A stretch of DNA of 64,000 nt, taken from NCBI RefSeq assembly GCF_036014115.1, contig NZ_CP107913.1, positions 7,619,501-7,683,500 of the forward strand, read 5' to 3'. Below the pieces are notes generated by a model that had not been told where the DNA came from, did not search any database, and saw only the letters and a list, made by a program, of their open reading frames with translations. This DNA is from Streptomyces sp. NBC_00448 (GTDB lineage Bacteria; Actinomycetota; Actinomycetes; Streptomycetales; Streptomycetaceae). The position numbers were made by a program, and so were the translations under genes. Every line of letters starts with the position of its first letter. Positions within the stretch are counted from its first letter, which is position 1. This document shows, piece after piece, positions 25,825 to 34,550 of this stretch.

Positions 25825-26335
25825 CCGGCTACGCATCACCACCCCCGGGCGGCGCGGCGGTGACACCCACCCCGAATTCTTCGAGAAGGAACTGGTAACC
25901 GCCTTGAACGACTTCGCCAACACCTCCCCCGCGCCGCACTTCGACGCCACCGGCATCAAGACCCGTACCCGCCGCAGGCGCGCCGGTTTCATCGCGGGTA
26001 TCTCCGCTGCCCTCATCCTGGCCGGCGGCGGCACCGCATTGGCCACCGTCGGCACCGGTACGCATGACGCGCCGCCGACCTCCCCCCGCGCCACCACGAC
26101 GGCGACCACGGTCAAGGGGGACGTCACCACGGTGCCGTACATCAAGCCGTTCGACCTGAAGGACATGGACCTGTTCCTGGCCAAGGCGGCACTGGCGCAG
26201 GCCGGCCTCAAGGTCGGCAAGGTCACCCACGGGGTGGTCGACAACTGCAAGCCGGGTTCGGTCATCGCGGTCTCCCCGCTCAGCCCGACCGTCCTCCACA
26301 GCGGCGACAAGGTCGACCTGACCCTTTGCGGCTGA
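25821..26335 (+). pseudogene. Membrane-anchored PASTA-domain partner of the sigma factor
   Basis: The main frame gives EFFEKELVTALNDFANTSPA, then a basic stop-transfer RTRRRRAGFIAGISAALIL (one membrane helix), a Thr-rich linker and a C-terminal PASTA-like repeat (VPYIKPFDLKDMDLFLAKAA, GLKVGKVTHGVVDNCKPGSV, LSPTVLHSGDKVDLTLCG). The only good start, ATG 25821 overlapping the sigma stop, is in another frame (MTGYASPPPGG), so one indel near 25850 is needed to join them. Layout suggests an anti-sigma-like membrane partner. The function is inferred from position. Confidence 0.6.
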
Positions 26336-26580
26336 CCGGCCCACAACGCCAGCAGGTCGATGCGGCGGGCAAGCGCCCGCGCATGGGGGCCTCTGCTGTC
26401 CAGGGGATCGACCGAGATCTTCCTGCGAAAGCAGAGGCCCGGTGGCCCAGTTCGTCACGGGCGGAACCAATGACGTATTCGCGCCCGGTCATCTCGGCAA
26501 ATTGCTCTGGTTGGCCAGGAGGCTGACGAGCGAATCTGGGCGGACAAGCTCGGCGGCGACACATCTGTCACACTGCAACC

Positions 26581-28032
26581 ATGCGAAATGTATTGCGTGG
26601 TGGGCGACTTGGGCTGCTCGCAGCCGCTTCCATCGCGCTCATAGCCGCAGGTCTGCCCGTGTCTCCCCCGGCCTCCGGAATCGGCGACCCTCTCTTCCCC
26701 GATCTGGGCAACTTCGGCTACGACGTCCACTCCTACGACATCTCCCTCACCTACAGCGGGGACAACACCAGCCCCCTCGACACCGTCACGAGGATCGACG
26801 CGACGGCGACCTCCCGGCTGAGCACCATCAACCTCGACTACACCCACGGCACGGTTCACTGGGTGGAGGTCAACGGCCGCCGGGTGCCCTTCGCAACGGT
26901 CGGCGAGGACTTGGTGCTTACCCCCGCCCACCGCGTACGGGCCGGCCAGCATCTGCAGATCAGCATCAGCCACTCGAACGACCCGACAGGCAACAGCATG
27001 ACGGGTGGCTGGATACCCAACCCGGACGGGCTCGAACTACTCAACGAGCCCGATGCCGCTCACCGGGTGATCCCCAGCAACGATCATCCGTCGGACAAGG
27101 CCTACTTCACCTACCGGATCACCGCGCCCGCCGATGTCACTGCGGTCGCCAACGGTGTACTCATTTCCCACGCCCGGCACGGCGCGACCACCACATGGGT
27201 GTACCGAGGCGAACACCCCATGGCCACGTACCTCATGCAGGTCTCCCTCGGCGACTCGTCGATCCTGCACCGGCAGGGGCCGCACGGTCTGCCGATACGC
27301 GATGTCGTGCCAGCATCGGAGGCCGCGACGCTCGAACCCTGGCTGAAGATGACGCCTGGCCAGATCGGCTGGATGGAGAAACAACTCGGCGTCAGCTTCC
27401 CCTTCGAGACCTACGGGCTGCTGGTCACCGACACCCACATCGGCGCGGAACTGGAGACCCAGACCCTGCCGATCTTCGAAAAAAACCTCTTCACCCGAAC
27501 CGACGTGCCCGCATGGTACGTCCAGTCGCTGATGGTCCACGAACTCTCCCACCAGTGGTTCGGCGACAGCGTCTCCCCGAACCGCTGGGCGGACGTGTGG
27601 CTCAACGAGGGCCACGCCACCTGGTACGAGACCCTCTACGGCGAGCAGCAGGGCGGCCCCACGCTGGACCATCGCATGCTGGCCGCCTACCAGGACTCGG
27701 ACGCGGTACGGGCCGCGGACGGCCCACCGGCAGCGCCCAAGGCGCCGACCCCCGGCGTCGGGCTCAGCCTCTTCCGCCCCAACATCTACGACGGGGGATC
27801 GTTGGTCCTCTACGCGCTGCGCGAAGAGATCGGCGACCGCGCGTTCCAGCGCGTCGAACATGACTGGGTGCTCAAGCACCGGGACGGTTCGGCCACCACA
27901 GCCGACTTCGTCCGCCTCGCCTCGCAGGTGGCTGGCCGTGATCTCTCCGGCTTCCTCGACGGCTGGCTCTACTCCCCGGCCACCCCACCGATGCCCGGCC
28001 ACCCAGACTGGCACACCACCCCCGCGACCTGA
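26581..28032 (+). CDS. Secreted M1 family metallopeptidase
   Basis: A 483-residue zinc aminopeptidase-like protein. The N-terminus is a signal peptide (MRNVLRGGRLGLLAAASIAL, cleavage near PPASG), so it is exported. The gluzincin motif HELSH-x18-E is complete: H320, E321, H324 and E343 (LNEGHATW). The substrate-binding loop reads ELETQTLPIF in place of GAMEN. An N-terminal beta domain (YDVHSYDISLTYSGDNTSPL) precedes it, and the long C-terminal helical domain of ERAP-type enzymes is absent. It likely trims peptides outside the cell. No neighbour clearly shares its role. Confidence 0.9.
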   Translation: MRNVLRGGRLGLLAAASIALIAAGLPVSPPASGIGDPLFPDLGNFGYDVHSYDISLTYSGDNTSPLDTVTRIDATATSRLSTINLDYTHGTVHWVEVNGRRVPFATVGEDLVLTPAHRVRAGQHLQISISHSNDPTGNSMTGGWIPNPDGLELLNEPDAAHRVIPSNDHPSDKAYFTYRITAPADVTAVANGVLISHARHGATTTWVYRGEHPMATYLMQVSLGDSSILHRQGPHGLPIRDVVPASEAATLEPWLKMTPGQIGWMEKQLGVSFPFETYGLLVTDTHIGAELETQTLPIFEKNLFTRTDVPAWYVQSLMVHELSHQWFGDSVSPNRWADVWLNEGHATWYETLYGEQQGGPTLDHRMLAAYQDSDAVRAADGPPAAPKAPTPGVGLSLFRPNIYDGGSLVLYALREEIGDRAFQRVEHDWVLKHRDGSATTADFVRLASQVAGRDLSGFLDGWLYSPATPPMPGHPDWHTTPAT

Positions 28033-28213
28033 CCCGGACGACGACAGGAACCGCCGTGAGGACCTCGTCGACCGCGGTTCCCGGGCGCCGCCGCTCAGGA
28101 CCCTGCCCGCCCGCTGTGCGGAGGGTTACCTCCCGCCGTCCCCAACCTCAATGCCTTCGCCATCGCTGTAGCCGTGCGCCCCCTGTTGGCACTGTTGGTG
28201 GCAGTCGGACGGC

Positions 28214-28840
28214 TCAACCGTGTTCTGACACGGAATCGCTCCCAAGCTGCCACATTTCGTAGTTCCCGCATTCCGCCGTGACCTCCCCCGTCGCCTGAGC
28301 GGTGGTGAAGAAGTCGTCGACCACCGACGAGTTGCGCGATGCCGCCACCGCGAGGCACACCTTGTCGGGTGCCAGATCCGGGATGGGCATGTACCTGACG
28401 TCCGGATGCTAGTAGAACACCGTTGCCGAACAGGCCAGGAACGAGATGCCCCGGCCGGCCGCGACATGTTCGCGTGTCTCGTCCACCCCGCGCACCAGGT
28501 ATCCGGCGCCGGGGTGCGGGCGCCTGGTGGGCTGCATGCTCGGGTCGGTATGCCAGGCCAGCGGTTCGCCGGCCAGGCCGGCCTCGGTGACCTCCTTCCT
28601 GCCGGCCAACCGTTGGCCGGCGGGTATCACCACCACCCGCAGCTCGGTGTACAGCGGGGCCACGCGCGGGTCGGCTCGTCGATGAGCAGCCGCACATCGC
28701 GACGTCGATGCGGCCGTCGAGCAGCATCGCGGCCTGATCGTCCCCTTCGATCCGCTGCACGTCCACCACCACGTCCGGGTGCCGGGCCTCGAACGCCCGC
28801 ACCGCCGGGATGACCGCAATGCCTGCCCGGAAGCCGAGCA
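28214..28840 (-). pseudogene. LysR regulator remnant, N-truncated with internal stop
   Basis: Only the effector domain remains: FRAGIAVIPAVRAFEARHPD, DVQRIEGDDQAAMLLDGRID, then after a shift near 28690 APLYTELRVVVIPAGQRLAG, GEPLAWHTDPSMQPTRRPHP, DETREHVAAGRGISFLACSA and TVFY. An in-frame TAG at 28409-28411 interrupts it; beyond the stop it continues HPDVRYMPIPDLAPDKVCLA to a TGA at 28214. The DNA-binding domain is gone; the sequence meets a broken epimerase gene at about 28840. Confidence 0.8.
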
Positions 28841-28841
28841 C

Positions 28842-29560
28842 CTTCGAGATCTCGACGGGCTCAAGGAGGCAGCCGGGGGCTGCGACGGCGTCATCCACGT
28901 CGCGCACCCGCAGGACCTGCTTCCCTCGGGGGGATCGAGGCTGTGGCCGCCGCGGTGCTCCCGATCATGCTCGCGTACGGCGAGGCGCTGGCGGGGACCG
29001 GAAAGCCGCTGGTCGCAGTGGGAAGCATAGGCTCGCCGGGGGACCTGGGCCGACCGGACAGCGAGGAGGACCCGGCCCTTCCCGCAGTGCAACGAGTACA
29101 AGGGCGCCCTGCGGGGTCGCAAGGTCGTGGAGCCGCCGTCACCGGCCTCGCCGAGCGGGGAGTGCGGTCTTCGATCGTGCTGATCGCGCTCGGGAAGGGG
29201 AAGGGCTTCGTCGGCTGCCCAGGAGACGGCGCGAACCTGTGGAACGCCGTGCACGTCCGCGATGTCGCCTCCTTGTTCCGCTTGGCCCTGGAGAAGGGGC
29301 CGCCCGGCAGGTACTGGCACGCGGTTGGGGACGGGGCCCATCCCGTTCCGCCAGATGGCGGCGGCCACCGGCAGCCGTCTGGGCCTGCCCGCCGTGAGCG
29401 TTCCCACGGACGTACTCATGGTGCCGGGATACTTCGGGTCCTTGCGAACATCGTCACGCAGACCTACCCGGCGTCCAACCTCATCATCCGCCGGACGCTC
29501 GGCTGAGAACCCGGTCAGCACGGCCTGCTCGCCGATCTGGACAACGGCCATTACTCCTCC
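28842..29560 (+). pseudogene. NAD(P)-dependent epimerase/SDR remnant, several frameshifts
   Basis: Pieces in all plus frames follow one protein: LDGLKEAAGGCDGVIHVAHP, VLPIMLAYGEALAGTGKPLV, VTGLAERGVRSSIVLIALGK, NLWNAVHVRDVASLFRLALE, then GRYWHAVGDGA, GSRLGLPAVSVPTDVLMVPG, and TQTYPASNLIIRRTLG. The N-terminal Rossmann motif is missing and at least three shifts are needed. It was an extended SDR; it is now inactive. It abuts the LysR remnant head to head, so they may once have been a divergent regulator/target pair. Confidence 0.7.
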
Positions 29561-29639
29561 GCCGGCGGCAGGGTCCCGAATCGCAAGGTGGGGCGGGCAT
29601 CGGTGAAGTCCGGCCGTGTCAGGGCCTGTCTGGCAGGCG

Positions 29640-29735
29640 TCGGGCGGGGCCATGACGCAGAACTCGTTGCCGTCCGTATCCGCCAGGACGTGCCATTCCC
29701 TCCGCTTCTCGTCGACCCGAATCCTATGTCTTCCG
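29640..29735 (-). pseudogene. C-terminal fragment of a glyoxalase/VOC-like protein
   Basis: The minus strand reads REWHVLADTDGNEFCVMAPP, the typical end of VOC (glyoxalase-like) proteins. No upstream part of the domain is seen, so it is a short relic between the epimerase remnant and the SDR gene. Confidence 0.5.
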
Positions 29736-29752
29736 GCACGGCGGGCGATCGG

Positions 29753-30472
29753 TCAGGGGCGCTGCGGGTTGCCGATGCCGGGTGGTAGGAGGCTGGTTTC
29801 GGCCCGTCCGGTGCGGATGAGGTCGAGGATCGCGGCGGCGACCTGTTCCGGGGTGTGGACGGGGAAGTCTGCGGCGGCGGGGACGACGGCTCCGGCGCGC
29901 AGGGTCTGGTGGAACTCGGTGGCGGTGACGAAGGGGAGGACGGTGGAGACGGTGATGCCGTCTGCGGCCAGTTCCGTGCGTGCGGTGGCGGAGAGCTGGT
30001 TCAGGGCGGCTTTGCCGGCCGCGTATGCGCCGAGTCCTGGCAGGACCATCTGCGTGGTGGCGGAGCTGACGTTGACGATGGCGCCTCCTCCTTGCGCGCG
30101 CATGATGGGCAGCACCGCCTGCATTGCCACCAGTGGGGCGATCACGTTGAGGTCCAGGACGGCGCGGAAGTCGTCAGGGTCGACGTCCTGCAGGGGCAGG
30201 TGCAGGCCCTGGCCGGCGTTGTTGACCAGGGCGTCGAGGCGGCCGAAGTGGTCCGCGCCCGCCCTGACCGCGGCACGGATCTGGCTGGGGTCGGTCACGT
30301 CGCAGGTGACAGGGAGGGCGTGGGGCAGGTCGCTGGCGAGGGCGTTGATCCGTTCGGTGCGCCGGGCGGCCAGCACCACCCGGGCGCCGGCGTCGGCGGC
30401 GGCGCGGGCGGTGGCGGCGCCGATGCCCGAGGAGGCGCCGGTGATCAGGACGACTGTGTCGGTGAGGTCCAT
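29753..30472 (-). CDS. Short-chain dehydrogenase/reductase
   Basis: A 239-residue classical SDR: cofactor motif LITGASSGIGAATARAA (TGxxxGxG, residues 9-25), NNAG at about 87, catalytic Ser in IVNVSSATTQ and YAAGK for the Tyr/Lys pair. RR after the second strand (VVLAARRTERI) favours NADP. Substrate unknown. It runs in the same direction as the hydrolase upstream with a 23-bp gap, so the two probably form an operon divergent from marR. Confidence 0.9.
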   Translation of the reverse strand: MDLTDTVVLITGASSGIGAATARAAADAGARVVLAARRTERINALASDLPHALPVTCDVTDPSQIRAAVRAGADHFGRLDALVNNAGQGLHLPLQDVDPDDFRAVLDLNVIAPLVAMQAVLPIMRAQGGGAIVNVSSATTQMVLPGLGAYAAGKAALNQLSATARTELAADGITVSTVLPFVTATEFHQTLRAGAVVPAAADFPVHTPEQVAAAILDLIRTGRAETSLLPPGIGNPQRP

Positions 30473-30495
30473 GCGAGAGGAATCCTTGTCGGTGG

Positions 30496-31383
30496 TCAGC
30501 GGGTGTGGGTGTGCAGGAATGCAGCGGCGCGGACGAGGGCGTCCTCGCCTTCCTCGAGGAGGGCGGCGAAGGCCTGGAAGACGTGGAGGACGTGGGGGGT
30601 GACGTCGAGGGTGACGGGGACGTGGTCGGCGGCGGCGCGGGCGGCGAGCCGGATCGCGTCGTCGAGGAGGTACTCCTCCGAGCCCGCCTGGATGAGTATC
30701 GGGGGAAGGCCGGTCAGATCGGCGTGGACGGGGCTGAGCAGGCCGTCGCGGGGGTCGGCACCGGCGAGGTAGTCGGCCGCACGGGTGCGCAGCGCGCCGG
30801 CGTTGATCACGGGGTCGAGTCCTGCGTCCTGGGGGACGTGAGGCACGGTGAGGTCGGCCCAGGGAGACAGGAGGATTGCGCAGGCGGGCTGGGGCAGGTC
30901 GCCCAGGCCGCGTGCGGCGAGCATCAGGGCGACGGCCAGGTTGGCGCCGGCCGACTCGCCGGCCACGGCGATGGGCGCGATGCCGTGTTCGCCCTTGACG
31001 AGCGCGTGGTAGGCGGTCAGGGCGTCGTCCAGGGCCGCGGGGTAGGGGTGCTCGGGGGCGAGGCGGTAGTCGACGGAGATCACCCGGGCTCCGGTCTTGC
31101 GGGCCAGGTTGGCCGCCAAGCCCGCCGAGGCCCGCGCCGAGCCGACCACGAAGCAGCCGCCGTGGAAGTACAGGACGGTGCTGTCCGGCGTGGTGGCGTG
31201 GGGTTCGATGCTCAGGGCGGGTATGCCGTCCAGGGAGAGGGATTCGATGCGGACTCCGTCCGGGACGGGGTTGGCGGCGACCATCTTGGCGAACAGCTCC
31301 CGCTGCTCGGTCACCTCGCCGCCGAGGTCGACGGGGGCGTTGCGCAGGATCTGGGCGACGTCCTCGCGCTGCTGCTGGCTCAT
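30496..31383 (-). CDS. Alpha/beta hydrolase of the hormone-sensitive lipase group
   Basis: A 295-residue esterase-type hydrolase. The oxyanion motif is LYFHGGCFVVGSA (HGG), the nucleophile elbow IAVAGESAGANLAV (GESAG), the acid region PILIQAGSEEYLLDDA (Asp after GSEE) and the histidine is in TPHVLHVFQAF. Together these are the complete family IV esterase set. The substrate is unknown. It diverges from marR with a shared operator-like repeat between them, so it is probably MarR-regulated. Confidence 0.9.
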   Translation of the reverse strand: MSQQQREDVAQILRNAPVDLGGEVTEQRELFAKMVAANPVPDGVRIESLSLDGIPALSIEPHATTPDSTVLYFHGGCFVVGSARASAGLAANLARKTGARVISVDYRLAPEHPYPAALDDALTAYHALVKGEHGIAPIAVAGESAGANLAVALMLAARGLGDLPQPACAILLSPWADLTVPHVPQDAGLDPVINAGALRTRAADYLAGADPRDGLLSPVHADLTGLPPILIQAGSEEYLLDDAIRLAARAAADHVPVTLDVTPHVLHVFQAFAALLEEGEDALVRAAAFLHTHTR

Positions 31384-31438
31384 GGGCGTTTCCTTCCGGG
31401 ACGGCCGCGAAGCGGGCCGTGGAGCGGGAGCATGAAGT

Positions 31439-31469
31439 GCATTAGTGCTAATCTAATCAGAGCTAATGC
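31439..31469. promoter_or_regulatory. Inverted repeat between hydrolase and marR genes
   Basis: GCATTAG (31439-31445) and CTAATGC (31463-31469) are inverted, and TTAGTGCTAA lies inside. The AT-rich dyad in the 106-bp divergent spacer, only 20 bp before the marR start, is the likely MarR operator. Confidence 0.65.
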
Positions 31470-31489
31470 ATATGGCAAGTGGAGGCAGT

Positions 31490-31939
31490 ATGGATCTGCG
31501 ACAGGTGTTCGACGACCTGGTGCGCTTCGAGACCGACCTGTGGAACGAGATCGACGCCCGGCTCCGTCGCGAGGCAGACCTCTCGCTGGGCAACTTCAAT
31601 GTGATGCTGGTCGTCGAGCGCACCGACAACTGCCGGGTCAACGACATCGCCGCGGCCTTGTCGATCACGATCGGCGGCGCAAGCCAGGCCGTCGACCGGC
31701 TGGAGAAGAACGGCCTGTGCGCACGCCGGCCCAACCCTGCCGACCGCCGCTCCTCGATCATCCAGCTCACCGAACCCGGCAGCACGCTGACCCGTGACGC
31801 CGGCCGGATATTCGACGAGGAACTCGCCGACCGCATCGCCGCCCCGCTCACCGCCGTGCAACTGGGCCACCTGGCAACGGCGCTCACCACACTGCGTACC
31901 GCCACGCCCCACCGGGCCGACACCATGCGCAAACCCTGA
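31490..31939 (+). CDS. MarR family transcriptional regulator
   Basis: A 149-residue MarR protein. I chose ATG 31490 (MDLRQVFDDLVRFETDLWNE) because GGAGG sits at the right distance; an in-frame ATG at 31466 would overlap the operator. The winged helix is LSLGNFNVMLVVERTDN, CRVNDIAAALSITIGGASQA and DRLEKNGLCARRPNPADRRS, with the basic wing. It lies 19 bp before the quinone reductase-like gene and diverges from the hydrolase/SDR pair, so it probably controls both. Confidence 0.88.
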   Translation: MDLRQVFDDLVRFETDLWNEIDARLRREADLSLGNFNVMLVVERTDNCRVNDIAAALSITIGGASQAVDRLEKNGLCARRPNPADRRSSIIQLTEPGSTLTRDAGRIFDEELADRIAAPLTAVQLGHLATALTTLRTATPHRADTMRKP

Positions 31940-31958
31940 CCCGCCAGGAGGAACACTC

Positions 31959-32899
31959 ATGACTGCCGCACCCGGACACGCCCGCGCCGTCCGCTTCGAC
32001 CGCTACGGGGATCGCAACGTCCTCTACATCGCCGACATCCCCGTCCCTCGCCCCGCCCCCGACGAAGTCCTGGTCGAGGTCAGGGCCGCGGGCATCAACC
32101 CCGGCGAGACCGCCATCCGCAGCGGCGCCCTGCACGAGCGGTTCCCCGCCGCCTTCCCCTCGGGGCAGGGCAGTGACCTAGCAGGCACGGTCCTCGAAAC
32201 AGGCAGAGATGTCAGCGAATTCGCGCCCGGCGACGAGGTCCTCGGCTACTCCTGGCAGCGCTCCAGCCATGCCACGCACGCCGTGGTTCCGGCCGCCCAG
32301 CTGATCTGCAAGCCCGGGGAGCTCAGCTGGCCCGTCGCCGGCAGCCTCTACGTCGCTGCCTGCACCGCATGGGCGGCCGTCGACGCGGTCGAGACCCCAG
32401 GCCGGGCGAGGCAGTCGCCGTCTCCGCCGCCGCCGGCGGAGTCGGCAGCATCGTCGTCCAACTCCTCGCCCTGCGCGGCGTCCGCGTCCTGGCCATCGCC
32501 TCGCCCGGCCGAGCACCCTGGCTGACATCCCACGGTGCCGTGCCGATCCCCTACGGCGACCACCTCGCCGCGAACCTGGCCGCCAACGCCCCACACGGCA
32601 TCGACGCCTTCATCGACCTATTCGGACCCCAGTACGTCCAACTCGCCGTCGACCTAGGCATCCCGCCCGAGCGTATCGAAACGATCATCTCCTTCGAGAA
32701 GGCCGCCCAGTACGGCACCAGGAACGCGGGCAGTGCAGACGGCTCCACCCGCGAGGTTCTCACCGAGATGGCCGCCCACGCCGCGAGCGGCCGCATCGAG
32801 ATTCCCATTGCCGCCACCTACCCCCTCCACCGCGTCCGCAACGCCTTCACCGCCCTGGAGCAGCGCCACACCCACGGCAAGATCGCACTCATCCCCTAG
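31959..32899 (+). pseudogene. Zinc-type/quinone oxidoreductase, one frameshift
   Basis: An MDR superfamily NADP-dependent oxidoreductase. Start ATG 31959 follows AGGAGGAA. The N-terminal GroES-like domain is RAVRFDRYGDRNVLYIADIP, VEVRAAGINPGETAIRSGAL and GQGSDLAGTVLETGRDVSEF. One base is lost near 32399; the Rossmann part then reads VSAAAGGVGSIVVQLLALRG and the end is IPIAATYPLHRVRNAFTALE followed by HTHGKIALIP. Apart from the single shift it is complete. Its stop codon TAG is part of the CTAG target duplication of the following IS1380 copy. Confidence 0.8.
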
Positions 32900-32946
32900 C
32901 CTCGGGCTTTCAGGAGGTGGGCTGTCCGAAGCGTGATCGAAAACGC

Positions 32947-33019
32947 GAGAAGTGCTCCTGACCTGTAACGATAGGACTTGTCGAGGGTCCAGATCGTGCC
33001 GTGGAAAGAAGCACTTCTC
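32947..33019. repeat. Hairpin at the 5' end of IS1380 copy 2
   Basis: GAGAAGTGCT (32947-32956) and AGCACTTCTC (33010-33019) form a 10-bp stem with a 53-nt loop, ending 2 bp before the GTG start of the transposase. The outer arm starts 47 bp inside the element, as in copy 1. Confidence 0.8.
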
Positions 33020-33021
33020 AG

Positions 33022-33963
33022 GTGAAGAAGCGTATCGGGTCGTACCCGCGTGTCCGCATCGAGGGCGGCGGTCGGGCGGTGGTCTCCCAGGCCGGGGGCG
33101 TGCTGCTGGTCGAGACCGTCCGCAAGTCCGGCTTGGACACCGCGATATCAACGGCGCTGGCGCCGTGGCGGAAGGCTCGGGCGGTGCACGATCCGGGCAA
33201 GACCGTGCTGGATGTCGCTCTCGCGGTCGCGCTGGGCGGGGACTGCCTCGCGGATGTCGGGATGATGCGGGCCGAGCCGGCCGTGTTCGGCCCTGTGGCC
33301 TCCGACCCGACCGTCTCCCGCCTCATCGACACCCTCGCCGCGGCCGGCTCGAAGGCCCTGACCGCGATCCGGTCAGCACGAGCCGAAGCACGCGAGCGCG
33401 TCTGGAAGTTGGCCGGAGCCTCGTCGCCGGACACCACCGGACAGGTGATCGTGGACCTGGACGGGGTGCTGGTGCTGGCCCACTCCGACAAGCAGGACGC
33501 CACCGCGACCTGGAAGAAGACTTACGGACACCACCCGCTGATGGGCTTCGTCGATCACGGAAGCGGCGGCACCGGAGAGCCGGTGGCCGCGCTGCTGCGG
33601 CCGGGGAACGCGGGCAGCAATACCGCCGCCGACCACATCACCACCGCCCAACTCGCCCTGGGCCAGCTGCCGAAGAAGTACCGGCGTGGACGCCAGACGC
33701 TGATCCGTACCGACTCCGCAGGCGGTACCCACGAGTTCGTCGCCTGGCTCGCCCAGCGGGGCAGGTGGCTGTCGTACTCGGTCGGCATGACCATCACCGA
33801 CGCCATCCACCAAGCCGTCCTCAACGTCCCGGCCGCCGCGTGGACACCCGCCGTCGAACCGAAAGGTGAGATCCGCGACGGCGCCTGGGTCGCCGAACTG
33901 GCCGGCGACGTCCTCAAGGGCTGGCCGAGGGGAATGCGACTGATCGTCCGCAAGGAACGACCC
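33022..33963 (+). CDS. IS1380 transposase, 5' exon
   Basis: GTG 33022 starts KKRIGSYPRVRIEGGGRAVV. The DDE catalytic core is intact here: TTGQVIVDLDGVLVLAHSDK (first Asp), HHPLMGFVDHGSGGTGEPVA, QTLIRTDSAGGTHEFVAWL (second Asp). The exon ends at RLIVRKERP (33963) where the intron begins with GTGCGCC. Splicing would join it to the 3' exon at about 36137 in the same frame, restoring one transposase of roughly 455-460 residues. An unspliced message would stop at 34017. Confidence 0.85.
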
Positions 33964-34550
33964 GTGCGCCGTGAGGCGCTGTTGATTCGAACGGAGGTGG
34001 GAGACCTTCGTCGCTGATCCTGTCGCAGCAGGACGGTGGAGCTGAGGGCAGTCTGATCCGGGTGGTGCCGGTGAGGGCGGGAAGCAGCCCTGACAAAGCC
34101 GGGACGTGTCAGCACTGCCAGATGGTGCGGGTCCGGCGAGCGGGACGGAAAGGAGTACGAGAGGAACCGGCGTTTACGTCCCTTCATCTTGCACCGGCTC
34201 GAATCTGGTGGATATGGGCCGGGGGCGGTGCGCAACCCGTCGGATATCGGCGGGTAACTCCTGGGCCGGATAGGACGGCTGGCCGGGAGACCACGGTGAA
34301 GTGCTGCGGGGTAGCCGTGGTGATGCCGCAGGGACAGAGTCGGGCTCCTCCTCCGTCGAGCGAATCACAGTGAACACGGGAACCATCCGGGTCCTGCCAC
34401 CCGGCCGGGCCGCCAACCCGACCGGGCGGCTGAGCGCACCGACCGCAGATCGGGCCGGGATGGGGCGGAGCCGTCGTAGTACTCCGAGCCGGGGAAAGCC
34501 CGGCACATGGGGAAGGACGGCAACGGTTTCGAGAAGGGAAGGAGGCTGCA

